Source of the DNA: Aculops lycopersici
Taxonomy: Eukaryota; Arthropoda; Arachnida; Trombidiformes; Eriophyidae
Assembly (NCBI GenBank): GCA_015350385.1
Contig: WNKI01000002.1
Span: forward strand, 9,899,546 to 9,963,545
Reading direction: 5' to 3'
DNA length: 64,000 bases
Below, piece by piece: positions 11,038 to 22,090 of the stretch. The notes under the pieces are model-generated. The model had not been told where the DNA came from. It did no database searches and saw only the letters and a list, made by a program, of their open reading frames with translations. Numbering within the stretch: the first letter of the stretch is position 1; the number at the start of each line of letters is the position of its first letter. A program made the position numbers and the translations under genes.

Positions 11038-12504
11038 TTTGGAATTATCTATTTAAGTTGATTAGGGTGCCTAATTTGATCAGTAGGGCGCTATTTTTTG
11101 ATAATCAGTTCGATCTGTCTGCAATGAAATGTTGAGGATGAAACTGGTAAAAGTGCAAAGATGGAAGGTGAACAATATATTGTTGTTGTTTTTATGGAAT
11201 TTGAACTATAGCCGTGCGGCGCTATCAACTTTACAATACAAAACCTTCACTAAAAACTCAATTGAACGAGAAAGAAGAAGACAAACGGACAAACGCGCAA
11301 TACAACTCGGGTGAATAAAACTCTCAAATCTCCAAATTTCCCCCGTTTGCCCGACCGATAAAAACTCTCAAGCGGCTTTGCAGCCTGCAGAGTGGGGAAA
11401 GGATAGACCCAAATGGCCTGCGCAAATTGGGGACCCGGTTGGCGCCGCCACTGCAAAAAAAACAGAAAACCCATGCCGCCGCACCGCCAACAAAACTCGG
11501 CAGCCGTCGCGGCGTCGTGCTGCCTGTCGTTGGAATTGGTGGATGTGTGTGGCAGCGGCGGCCGACCGGCGCCAGCAGCAACAGAAACGCGTTGACAACC
11601 TTTGTCCAAACGGCAAACGTTGCGCACTGCGCGACCTGCAGTCTGCATCATGCAGACACTCTTGCACTCACCAACACGCTTTCATGCATAATGCACTCTC
11701 TTTCGCTTTGCTTGTCTTTAGATTTGCAGTCTCGCGTTGCGACCCGCCACAGACTCGGCAGAGGCATCCGCGGTAGGAGCAGCAGTAGCCGTAGTAGCAG
11801 AGGCGGCAGGGCACTGCTTTCAATAAACCCAAAGGAGGTATGAAATAGCCCAACCAATGCGTGTGCTGCATTATCACATCCAAACATCTATCATATAAAC
11901 CATATTCTGAGACTTACATACAATTGAAACGAAAACCAAAATCATTAAACATCCAGGTTATAATTGAAGACTACATCTTATTAAAATCGAACCAAAATAA
12001 CAACAATAATAACAACTATAAGCATCGTCAACTTAAAAGCAAAGCAACGTTATAATTAGTATCTATTATCATTATTATCATTACTATTGTCATCATTATC
12101 ATCATCGATTACTACTATCTCCATTATTACCACCAAATTTGATCATCTTCATTAAAATTCGATTCTCTACTATTAATGCATCTCAACATCAATCATTGAT
12201 TGCAGCTAACGATCTTCATCACCATCCTCACAACTGATATCAGAGTTGAAAAAACAATAGGACATTCAAATTATACTATCAGCTCCGGAAAAAAATCTTA
12301 TTAATTCCCAACAACTACAACAAATCCAAAGACCTCGGCACTCTCTCATTCACTATTGCGCGTCTCTCTTACCAACCGCTACAACAACAGAAGCAACAAC
12401 AACAACATTCATTACTACCACCACCATCATCATCTAGCCCCCAAAAGTAAAAACTTTGATACAAACCGAACAAGATAAAAATACCCTACCAATAGTAAGC
12501 AAGC
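11038..12504. promoter_or_regulatory. Divergent intergenic region, SmB to G3BP-like
   Basis: Both flanking genes point outward, so this 1.5 kb must hold both promoters and leaders. The middle (about 11350-11830) is GC-rich with many CpG. The part near G3BP (about 11990-12480) is made of ATTATC, ACAACA and CATCAT runs, typical of an unstructured leader. No conserved coding sequence is seen in the overlapping short frames. Confidence 0.5.
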
Positions 12505-14241
12505 ATGGCCTCCTCGTACACAACAAACGTTGCAAGTAGTAATCTCGTTGGTCGCGAACTTGGAATTGCGTCAACTTTTGTGAAACAATATTACACCTTA
12601 CTTAACAAGGCGCCTTGCTTTATTCACAACTTTTACTCACAAGAATCCACCTTCATCCATGGAACTGTTGAGATGGCCCAAGATGGCCAATACACTGAGC
12701 CGGCGGTTGGAAGAGACAAGATTCGTCGTAAGATGGAGGACCTGAAACTCATCGATTGCAGGGCCAAGATAAAACAAATTGATTGCTTGGAAACTCTAGC
12801 CGGTGGTTTGGTCATTCAAGTCATCGGCGAGCTATCTAACAATGGCAAGCCAATGCGTCGATTTCTGCAAACCTTTGTTCTGGCTCCAAGTCCAAACGAA
12901 AACGGTAGGCAAGACGGCGATGGTGCTAAGTCGGCGCCCAACTCTAGTGCCAGTAACAATGCTCGCGGCGGAGTTGGCAATGGCTCGGAGCAAAGTCACA
13001 ACCAAAAGTTTTTTGTGCTAAATAGTATATTCAGATATCAAGATGATGGACCGGATAGTGAATTTGAAGATGATGGTTCAAGTGTAAATGCCAACACTTC
13101 TGTAGAGAGTGCAAGTGTTCAAAAGGTGGAGCCGAATAAAATGCAAGAACAACATCCACCCAGGCAACAACAACATCATCACCAACAACAGGCGCAGGAG
13201 CAACATCAGCAGCAACCACAACAATCACATGCCCACGCCTATCAGAACTCTTCTCCAAGTTATAATACTTCGAATGGATCTGCACCACAGCAGGCTATCG
13301 ACTACTCTCAAAACAGCCACAATCGTCGCAGACCCCAAGATACCATGTCAAAAAACTCGGAGGTTGTCGTCGATAGATTGGCCTATGATCTCGATGAAGG
13401 GTTGAAGCTTGAAAAACAGGCTAATCATGATGCAACGGAACCCAAGAGAGAGAACTCGGCCAACAATGGACTAGGTGGTCAGCAACAGCAACAAACAAGC
13501 AAGGCAGCTTCAGGCGTAACTGGTACTAGCCCAGCTCAAGTTGATAAGAAGATAGAAGCGCCTGAAAAAGTGTCTGAGAATAGCAAGGTGGCGGCTACTG
13601 TGCCTACGGCCAACGTAGCGACCACAGCCACTAGTTCGGCCCCGACACAGAATGCTACTCCAAACCAATCTGCTCCAACACCCCTAGTGCGCCCACAACC
13701 CTCCAACGAGCCCAAAACTTGGGCCAATATGGTTAGAAACTCTCAGGCAGCCTCATCAACGAATGTCAACAAGCCACCAGTTGTAAGTGCTACTACTAGT
13801 GCAGCACCTAGCGCCACTGGAGTTGCTTCAAGTGGCGGAGAGTCACAGGTTCAATCTTCGTCGAATGTTCAATCACAGCAACAACAATCACCATCCCAGC
13901 AGCAACAACACCAAGCAAGTTCGCAACAAGGCGGCAACAGCAGCAACAACAACAACAACAATCAAAATAACAATCGAAGACGCCACATGATGAGGAAACC
14001 TTCAAATAATAACAACCCAAACAACAATACCAATAATAATAGCAGCCACAATGCTAACAACAACAATAAAGGAGTAGAAGCAACAGGACGCACGATAAAT
14101 AACAACAAAGGCGGCCGGCCTCGTCCACCTCAAGGGCCGCGACAAGGAGGGGCGACCGGAGGAGCTGGACCAGCTGGGTCTGAAACCAGACCTACAACTA
14201 GTTCAAATCCACCGGCACCTTCTGGAAAACCAGCTGCCTGA
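12505..14241 (+). CDS. G3BP: G3BP/Rasputin-like stress-granule protein lacking the RRM
   Basis: G3BP proteins dimerise through an NTF2-like domain and nucleate stress granules. Here the NTF2-like domain spans about 12-180 and is clear: LVGRELG, FVKQYYTLLNKAP, FIHGTVEM, ELSNNGKPMRRFLQTFVLAP, and FFVLNSIFRYQDD after a short insertion. An acidic stretch follows (DDGPDSEFEDDG), then a long glutamine/histidine/asparagine-rich region and a KTWANMVRN motif resembling the conserved SWASV segment. The C-terminus (from about 480) is asparagine-, arginine- and glycine-rich. No RRM is present in this frame or neighbouring frames before the stop. The stop is followed by AATAAA at 14309-14314, supporting a genuine end. 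578 residues, intronless. Confidence 0.88.
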   Translation: MASSYTTNVASSNLVGRELGIASTFVKQYYTLLNKAPCFIHNFYSQESTFIHGTVEMAQDGQYTEPAVGRDKIRRKMEDLKLIDCRAKIKQIDCLETLAGGLVIQVIGELSNNGKPMRRFLQTFVLAPSPNENGRQDGDGAKSAPNSSASNNARGGVGNGSEQSHNQKFFVLNSIFRYQDDGPDSEFEDDGSSVNANTSVESASVQKVEPNKMQEQHPPRQQQHHHQQQAQEQHQQQPQQSHAHAYQNSSPSYNTSNGSAPQQAIDYSQNSHNRRRPQDTMSKNSEVVVDRLAYDLDEGLKLEKQANHDATEPKRENSANNGLGGQQQQQTSKAASGVTGTSPAQVDKKIEAPEKVSENSKVAATVPTANVATTATSSAPTQNATPNQSAPTPLVRPQPSNEPKTWANMVRNSQAASSTNVNKPPVVSATTSAAPSATGVASSGGESQVQSSSNVQSQQQQSPSQQQQHQASSQQGGNSSNNNNNNQNNNRRRHMMRKPSNNNNPNNNTNNNSSHNANNNNKGVEATGRTINNNKGGRPRPPQGPRQGGATGGAGPAGSETRPTTSSNPPAPSGKPAA

Positions 14242-14555
14242 AAGAAAGATATTTATACCTGATGATGGTGATGATTTAGCTGAAGTTATTATTATTCTAT
14301 GAATTTTCAATAAAGTTGGCACAAAATTATCGATGGATTTTAAGAGATTATGTTGTAGTAGTAGTAGTAGTAGAATTACAGTCTTCAAAGAATAGATAAT
14401 AGTGATATTGATGCTAGTGATAATGATGTTGGTGATATATATATATCGACTACTGATTATTATTAATTACTTTGTTAGTTCCTAGGAGTACTCGTGTTCT
14501 CAATTTGTTTTAACGTCTAAATTTGTTACTAGAATTTATTATTAATCATTATTGA
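14242..14555. other. Convergent 3' region, G3BP-like and PTEN
   Basis: AT-rich with GTAGTAGTA and ATATATAT repeats. It carries AATAAA for the plus-strand gene (14309-14314) and, read on the minus strand, AATAAA for PTEN (14534-14539), 17 nt past its stop. Confidence 0.6.
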
Positions 14556-15764
14556 TTATAGAATCGATGATGGTGGGGCTCTCTTGAATTTGAGTATGAC
14601 CTTAAAGTCTTCGCCAAACACTTTGTGAGTGCTATCTTTGTAGGCCTTATCTAAATGCTCCTTTTTGAATACAAGGTTAAGATCATTGCTTGTCATATCC
14701 ATGCCGTATTTTCGCTGGCTGTCATTATTATGTTGGTTGTTGTTGTTGGTATTATTGTTGTTGTTATGATGTTGGCTATGGTTGTTATTATTGATGTTGC
14801 TATTTTGATGGTGGCCGCTATTATTGTGATTGGTGTGGTTCAGGTTGTTCTGGGTGATTTTGTCGCTATTTTGATGCTGATGATGGTTGTTATTGTGGTT
14901 TTGATTATTGTGATTGTTATTGTAATTATTGTTTGTCTGCTGATGATGTTGATGCTGAACTACACCCGCAAAGAATGTATTAAACCAAAATGAGAATAGC
15001 TTCTCTTTTTTGATTATCTTCGATTTCTGCTGATAGAATTCAATCTTAATATCGCCGCAAACATATAGCGGCTCCTCAAAGCAATTAATTTTAGTGCACC
15101 TATTATGTTGATCTCGGTGATAGACGACGTAAGACGTATTAATAAAATTAGGTAGATTTGGTTCTAAATGTATTGAGCATAAGATGACGCCTACTGGTCT
15201 ATATTTCAAATTAAATTTGACTAGCTCATGATAATAATCAACGTAACGTTTTTGACTTGGAATGGTAACACCTCTATTGTCGTGAGTTCGTTTTTCGCCA
15301 TATAAATTTAGAGCACTAGTTGAATCTTCAACTAAGCCCTTGTGTAGCATATAAGCGCAAATCATAACACCAGTACGACCCTTACCTGCCTTACAATGGA
15401 TGGCCGCAACATTTCTCTCATCTAGAGCTAACCAATTTGCGACATCTTCGCAGAAGGCGCGCAGGGTTTCCAATGATGGGGGACAATGATCATCGAATGG
15501 ATATTGTGCGACTCTATTATGAAATTTGCTTGTATCATAATGTCGCTCTGAGCATAGATTATAAATCCTATAATGGTTATAATGTTTTGAATCTAAAAAT
15601 CTAACAACCTCATCAATTGGATTCCTATAAACGCCTTCGAGTTTTTCGGATGGAAAGCCCATGGCTATAATGTTATCATAAATATAAGTGAGATCTAAAT
15701 TGAATCCATCCTCCTTGTAACGTTTCTTCTTTTTGCTAACGAGAGTTCGTATCTTAGCCGTCAT
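14556..15764 (-). CDS. PTEN: PTEN phosphatidylinositol-3,4,5-trisphosphate 3-phosphatase
   Basis: PTEN removes the 3-phosphate from PIP3 at the plasma membrane and so opposes PI3K/AKT signalling. The N-terminus has the basic PIP2-binding segment (KKKKRYKEDGF). The phosphatase domain keeps human numbering: Asp92, Cys124 and Arg130 in HCKAGKGRTG with the two active-site lysines. The C2 domain follows (about 185-395; VCGDIKIEFYQ, FWFNTFF), interrupted around 270-345 by an asparagine/histidine-rich insertion where vertebrates have a disordered loop. The protein stops 7 residues after FKVILKFKRA, so the roughly 50-residue regulatory tail with its phosphorylation cluster is missing. It ends Ser-Ser-Ile-Leu, which fits a class I PDZ ligand. 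402 residues, intronless. Confidence 0.95.
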   Translation of the reverse strand: MTAKIRTLVSKKKKRYKEDGFNLDLTYIYDNIIAMGFPSEKLEGVYRNPIDEVVRFLDSKHYNHYRIYNLCSERHYDTSKFHNRVAQYPFDDHCPPSLETLRAFCEDVANWLALDERNVAAIHCKAGKGRTGVMICAYMLHKGLVEDSTSALNLYGEKRTHDNRGVTIPSQKRYVDYYHELVKFNLKYRPVGVILCSIHLEPNLPNFINTSYVVYHRDQHNRCTKINCFEEPLYVCGDIKIEFYQQKSKIIKKEKLFSFWFNTFFAGVVQHQHHQQTNNNYNNNHNNQNHNNNHHQHQNSDKITQNNLNHTNHNNSGHHQNSNINNNNHSQHHNNNNNTNNNNQHNNDSQRKYGMDMTSNDLNLVFKKEHLDKAYKDSTHKVFGEDFKVILKFKRAPPSSIL

Positions 15765-16200
15765 GGCTAGATAGTAATTAGAAATTGATGTAATGGTCTA
15801 ATAATTAGGTTAGATTTATAATGATAATAGTTGAATAGATAGATTATTTTTAGTTTGTTATAGGTTGAGATGCTGCTTTTTGTTTTTGTTTTCTTTCTCC
15901 CTCTCTCTTTCTTCTCCTTAATGTTGTTTATGTTTCTTTTCTCCTCTTCTCCTAGGAATTTTGTTTGGGGCAATAGAGTGTGTTCGTGTGTGTGATTATC
16001 GTGTAATAGATTGATGGTCTATCTAAGGTAATTGAGTTCTAATTGTAATAATGATGATAATAGCAATCAAGATATTCAATAATAATTTTTACTAATAATA
16101 ATAATGATGATAATAATAATAATTAAACCTAACGCAATGCCAATGGTGGTGGAGGTGGCTGCGGCTCGCTAACCGTGGCTTTGGTGGCTACAGGATTAGT

Positions 16201-16345
16201 GGTAGCAGCAGCAGCAGCAGTAGTAGTAGTAGGAGAAGTAGTAGTAGTAGTGGTGGTGGTGTTGCTGCTCGCTCTCTCTCTCTCTTTCTCGCGAGCTAGC
16301 TGGCTTGCTCTTGCTCTCGCTCTCGCTCTCTCTACTATCTGGCTG
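16201..16345. repeat. Compound microsatellite (AGC/AGT, GGT, CT, GGCT)
   Basis: Adjacent short-unit runs: AGC then AGT triplets from about 16204, GTGGTGGTG near 16250, CTCTCT from about 16270, CTCTCG/CTTGCT units near 16300-16330 and GGCT tetramers near 16340. They explain the valine- and alanine-rich open frames seen here, which I therefore do not call as genes. Confidence 0.8.
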
Positions 16346-18622
16346 GCTGGCTGGCTGGCTTGCTCAGCTTGCTGTGCTGCCTTGCTAGCTAGCTGGATGG
16401 TTAGATGCTCACAAAGAGTTGCTCGCTTGCTTGTGGCGTTAGTTTTGCTATTGGTTGTGGTGTTGGTGGTGGCGACGACGACGGTGGCGGAGGTGGCAAC
16501 AGTAGTGGTGCAGCAAGCAACTGCATTTGCCGAGCGTCTTTCTCTCTTTATTACTACTTTTTGCCTTCGCGTTTCGTTGGACAGAACCCGCGCAAAGTTG
16601 ACTGCTGCGAAAAAGGAATAGGAAAACGGAGGAGTCGCTCTTGTTCACTGACTTGCCCGCTCGCTCGCTGTGCGCCGACGCAACGCAAAACTCGCACTAA
16701 CTGGCTGCGGCTGCGCCCCACAAACTTGTGTGCGAGCGAGTGAGTGTATTTTTCAGGCGTTCAATTTTACCCTATGGTTGCCCAATTCAGTTTTGTTGCC
16801 TCAACTTGTGCTTATGATGCTTTTGCTGCCGCCGCTGCCTCCGACGTTTAGTGCGCGAATCTTGCAGAGTCCAGCGATCGCAACACACAAAGAAAAATCT
16901 TCGTCTTCTCTCTCCCTCTCTCTCTGTTGCTTGCTCGCCCCTCTTTGCTTTGTGTTGTTGGCTACGCCACAACTTTTGTGTGATGCAGCCACCGAATGTT
17001 GCAGCAAAGTTTTGTACACAAAAAACTGCTTAAAAATCTTGAAAAAAAAATCGAACCCAAATTCTTCCTATTGCCTGCTCTTCTATTTCCTTATCCTGTC
17101 CTATCTCTTCCCTTTCAAATATTATTGCATTTTGCTAAAGGTGATGGCAAGTTCACCAAGCTAGCGTCTTGGTTCAGGTAGCCAATTCACCTAGACTCAT
17201 TGACGATCGTGTCAACTGCGACAGTGGTAATGGAGCCGGTTTTATTTTTGTGATTCCCTCTTCCTCCTACCTTCTACTAGAATCACAGCCTGTCCTGTGC
17301 CACCTTGTTTCAGTTAGTGTGTCGCTCTCAATCCAAATCGATACTATGAAACCACCGGCTTTCAGATGAGATGACCTTGAAATTTTCTATCAACAGCTGA
17401 CCATTTGATTTGACTAAAAACTTTCCTCTGGTGTAAGTTATTTTCCAGCTTCACTTTACCTAATCTATCACAAGTCTCGCTCGCTTCCCCTCACTTTTCG
17501 TCAAAATGACATGACTCGTTTGCCCCAAGTTCTAGAGTTTCAATTTTGCTCCTCGCAAATTTGATTGTTTGAATGATGACTATTGACTAACTATAAACTT
17601 TTGATAGCAATCACACTTGATAATATTATAGTGACGTTTCTTCAGGTTAATTTTGATTACTGATGATGATGATGATACTGTTGGCTTGTAAGAGACTATC
17701 GACATTTGAGAGTTGATTACTCTCTTGGAACTGAAGTCTCGAGACGAGTTATGCTTCTGGTTTCCGAGATCCAGAACAACAAAGCAATAGCAAAGAACAA
17801 TAATTTTCCTCGTCGACTACGACTAGGAACTGAAACGTTCGCCTTAAGCGTTGGTCGAAAGTACTGTTGCTGTTGTCGTTGTTTTGGTTGAGTATTATGT
17901 GGAAATCTAGCATAGGATACAGTAAGAGCAATGGGTTTTGTTACTGCGCGATGAACAGTATTTTCCCTCTGCCTCAACCGACTAGCTAACCTACTCACTA
18001 AACTGACCCTCTAGTTTTCATGAGCCCGAACTCGCGCAAGTTGCAACTTTTACAGTGCATTTAGGTTGAAATTTTACACACAAAGTCAGTGTGAGGGGGG
18101 GAAGGGCAGCATAGTTTTACTTTAAGAATTGAGTGGGCAACAAAACCAGCTGGTTGTCCTTTGTGCGTATCAGCTGGTCGAGTTTTAGACTTTGGACTTT
18201 GGATTCTGGTTTTTGTTGGCCTCTGTAGGAGGAGAGTTACATTGAATTAGTGTGGCGCACAGTGTAACTGGACACAAAAAGGGGGGGGGAGAGTTTGTTG
18301 GATGTTGGGGGAGGAAAGTTGCCACCACTGAAGACTTTATTTTACCGTGCGGTACGTGTGCCTTTACTCACACGTTTCCTATGAGGCCCAGCGAGTTTAT
18401 TCAACCCAAACTACAGAGCAAGCGACGAGCGCATCAACTTGGCGAATTTAGATGCTGACACTAGACCTAGTGTCAGGTAGCTCGTTGCTCTCTTTTTTCT
18501 CTCCGTCGGCCGAACAGCAATTATTAGCATCCTCGCGTCAACGAGGCTCGGGTTTCATTCGGCGATAGAAGGTTGCGGTTCCGTTTTGCACAGGTGAACT
18601 GAGCAACAACCGAGACCCTCAC

Positions 18623-18647
18623 CAACAACAACAACAACAACAACAAC
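18623..18647. repeat. CAA trinucleotide microsatellite
   Basis: About eight consecutive CAA units inside the GC-rich desert. Confidence 0.8.
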
Positions 18648-19605
18648 ATCACTAACAAACGAGAGAGCGAGCGAGTGACAACTGAATTGAATCGAACTGA
18701 TCTCGAGCCGATAGAAGTGGACAAACTTTAACTCGCTCGCTCGCTCAAGTTGAATTTAGATTGCCACTGAGAGAGTTTGGCTGTAGTCTTTGTTACTGGG
18801 CTCGTTGCATCCAATGTTGCGATGGATCAAAGCATCAACAATGAAGACCATTATCCGCTTAGCACCGCAACGACTCTAGCTCCTCGCATTTAGTCGACCT
18901 CACGAGGACGCCAGGCGACGAGTTTCAAGGGTTACAGTTTGAATGTAGCATTCGACGACGACGACGACAACAACAACAACGAATTGGAGAAAAGCGCAAC
19001 GATTGGCCGCGACGATGGCCAAAAGTTGGGCCAGAAGTTGAGTTATTGCCAACTGTGTTAATTCGGCCAAGTTGGTCGTCGCTCTCGCTCTTGCCATCGC
19101 CACCGCCACCGCCATCGTCGACGACAGCAACGTTGTTATTGATGTTGTTGAACTCACGTGCTGCCGGCTCAAGTGAGCCAATGGAAACAGAAAGGGACTA
19201 GAGACAACCTGGAGCACAGGCAACGGCGACGCTCGAAATTAAGAGCAGCCGCATCCGAGACTGAAAGAGCGAGTTGCCCTTGAAAGTTGAGAGTCAGCAG
19301 GCGGCGGCGCCGGCAACGCAAAGGTTTGCTATAGCAACTGTATGGCGACTTGGCATCGGGAGCTATACATACATGAATGCATTCAGCTTGAGTCGTACGC
19401 TTAGTATAAGTGTGTGAGTGTACCGCGGTTAGAGAGATGCGGTGCAAATTTAAAGTTGCTCACATATTCAATGCGGCGCCCCTCGCATTGAGGCCCTCAA
19501 TGTCGGCGGCTCTGGCCGTAGGACGCGCTGGTTGCAGTGGTGCCAAGTCCATTGCGTTGCAGGCCGCTTCTCTTGGGGCTCCTCGCCCCAAACAAAACAA
19601 AACTT

Positions 19606-19630
19606 AACCGAACCGAACCGAACCGAACTG
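19606..19630. repeat. AACCG pentanucleotide repeat
   Basis: Four perfect AACCG units followed by one AACTG variant. It does not match the arthropod TTAGG telomere unit in either orientation. Confidence 0.8.
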
Positions 19631-21927
19631 AACTCCCATTAGGAGCGTCACATTCCCCATAGTTTATAGTGGGGCAAATTGAACCAGTTGGCCAAAAGAG
19701 TGAGACCATAACCACCGGCCAGCTGGTTGATTATCACCACTATTATTACTCTTATTACTGTTGCGTTGCTCCTGCTTTCGTTTGCTTTGCCTCGCTCCGC
19801 TCCCCAATCCAACGAGAGGCTCCAGCAAAAGAGCGCAGCAACCAGGAGGAACCGACGAGCAACCCAAAGTGGCGGACCAAACTGGTTCGCTGGCCATTAT
19901 TAGCGATGGCAAAGTTTCGATGCAAACCAGAGAGCAGCAACAGTAGCGACTACAATCAAACTTGCGACGGCAAACTGGGGCCCCAATTTGTTGTCGCTAC
20001 ACCATGCTACTATATCTGTAATACCAGAGCCGGTATTGAAAATGCTTGTCGTTGGTCGTGCTCGTGAGTGTGACCTTGGAAGTTGGGCTTGGTCTCCTAA
20101 ACGAGCCGAGCAACGACCTTGAATTTGAGACGCTCTACCGACCGACCGACCAATCAACCAAGCAACCAACAGAAACCAAATGGGAGCTCCGACAATTGAT
20201 TTCGAAAATCCAATTGCTCGCTCTAAATTTTCCTCTCGTCTTCAGGTTCCGTTGCGTCAGGCGATTGAGTGGTGGTCGCGTGGTTCGTGCGTGAATCTCA
20301 GTAGCCATTTGCTAAAAGTGATCGTCATCATGCTCCTGGTTGACAACAATTACACAACTAAAGCTACAGTTACAGTTACAACTCACGATTACCATCTCAA
20401 TTTTGCTTGTTGAGATTAATATCACTTCTAGGACAACCATTACGGCGACCACTCCAATGGCATCGATTCGAGCAAATATTCTTGAGATCGTGTGACGAGC
20501 GGCGATTTCAAGGCAAATTCTCGTCGACTTCTCTGGCGTCAAGCTGAAGTGACTTGTCGGCGGAGACAAAAATATTTGGTTTTACACTCCAGTTCTCGAT
20601 GTAGGGACACCGATTCCGCGAAAGAGAAAGAGAAAACTTTATCAACTATATCAAATAAAGTGGAGCTAGTTCAACTTCCGATTCTTTCGTCCGACTCATT
20701 CATTTATCTGTTCGTTTAACTTGAGTGCTGCCACTCACTTATTGCCCCCGAAAAGCGAGCAATAGTACATGGTAGATCGCAACAGCTCATTGGTGCCATC
20801 TACCACTAACTGTCAGGTTTTTTCTCCTCCTTCTTCTCTCTTACCAACTTACCGAATGGGAGTTAGAATGAGAAATGTAGTTGCTCAAAATTAGAATGAG
20901 AGTCTTTTTTCTTCTCGTTCTTCTTGTTTAAACCCTAAGCGGTAACTTGGAACTCGGAAGTCTCTCAAGTTTCCCCTTAGTTTCTAACCGCCCGACTTCC
21001 AGCTAACGAGACGTGCGCTTTAAATTTGACGGCTCGCTAGTGGGTGGTTCCATTCTATTCAATTCTATTAATACTATCACCATCGCTATTGCCATCACTG
21101 TCACGCTGAGGCCGCTAGCAAATTTGGCTGCCCGCTTGAGCGTTAGCCAAAACTAAACGAAGCAAAACGAGAGCGCAAACCCTAGACCTCCAACGAGAGG
21201 TAGTGACGAAGACCAGATACTAGAGACTGCTGCAATTGTTGGCGGCACTTGAGTGGTTGCAATGGGAATAGAACTAGAACTAGGTATCGGAATTGGAGTC
21301 GGTGGTGGTGGTAGCGGGAGGAGAGTAACGAGGCTATTAGTTCGAACCTCTCGAGTGTAAGCGGAAATATGCCTAAATTTGAGGCAAGAAGTTGGGTTGG
21401 TCTCTCGCTTTTGTGGGTTCCCATCATCTTGTCGTCGTTGGCTCCTGCGACAGTGGCGATAATCACCGAAGTTTTCTTGTTGTTTCGAGCCAATTTTAGC
21501 TGGATTTAGGCAACTATCGTTGCGTCTCCTGTTTTGTAAGCGAGATTTTAATTCCAAAACGTGGCCCACGTCTCTCGTCCCAATTGGTTGGCGGCTGGAA
21601 AAGCGGAAGTGGAAACAAACGAGCGAATGAGTCACTAAAGGAATGGCGAGCACAATCAGAGTGGCCCTCAAATGAGAGCCCCGTTCGATACTTTCGATTC
21701 ACCGGCGAGCTTCCCTTGCGCTCCCATTGGCATCAGCTGCAGCGAGCTCGCTGCTACAACCACTTGTTATAACGCGCGGCTACACAGGCAACTCAACGCA
21801 GGCCGCTCAACGTGGTCACTTTCACTCCCATATCCACACTGTTGCCGCTGAGACGGCAACTTCGATGCCAGCGGCTGCTCCTGTTGCGGCAGGACAGGTA
21901 TTCGCGGCTAAAGTAATGGCAAAGCCG

Positions 21928-21956
21928 CGACGACGACGACGACGACGACGACGACG
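21928..21956. repeat. CGA trinucleotide microsatellite
   Basis: About nine consecutive CGA units. A run this rich in CpG is consistent with little CpG methylation decay. Confidence 0.8.
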
Positions 21957-22090
21957 CAACTCGCAAGCGGCGCTCCAGCCTCAACTCTAGCTTCCTCTCT
22001 AAACCCAGCCGCTCACTTAACCTTGAGCTCGGCGTAGCCGCCGCTGGCGCCGCTGCCGCTCGCTCGCTCGGCCAGGTAGAGGCGCGCCGC

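Noticed and set aside
11250..11843. Several overlapping 60-138-codon frames on both strands between SmB and G3BP
   Set aside because: GC-rich sequence leaves many frames open at once; compositions are Arg/Cys/Trp/Gln-rich without motifs.
13031..13288. Minus-strand frame inside the G3BP-like gene
   Set aside because: Shadow of the Q/H-rich coding region; valine/alanine bias reflects complementary codons.
14655..14993. Plus-strand hydrophobic frame opposite PTEN (valine/isoleucine runs)
   Set aside because: Complement of the PTEN asparagine/histidine codons, which reads as Val/Ile/Met; not a membrane protein.
16175..16621. 148-codon valine/alanine-rich frame in the large desert
   Set aside because: It is produced by AGC/AGT/GGT and CT microsatellites; overlapping frames are equally open and no domain is present.
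19606..19630. AACCG repeat considered as a telomere-like tract
   Set aside because: Only four to five units and not the TTAGG unit of arthropods; an ordinary microsatellite.
21330..21360. GGTTCGAACT on the minus strand, resembling a tRNA B box
   Set aside because: No A box or cloverleaf arms at the right spacing on either side.
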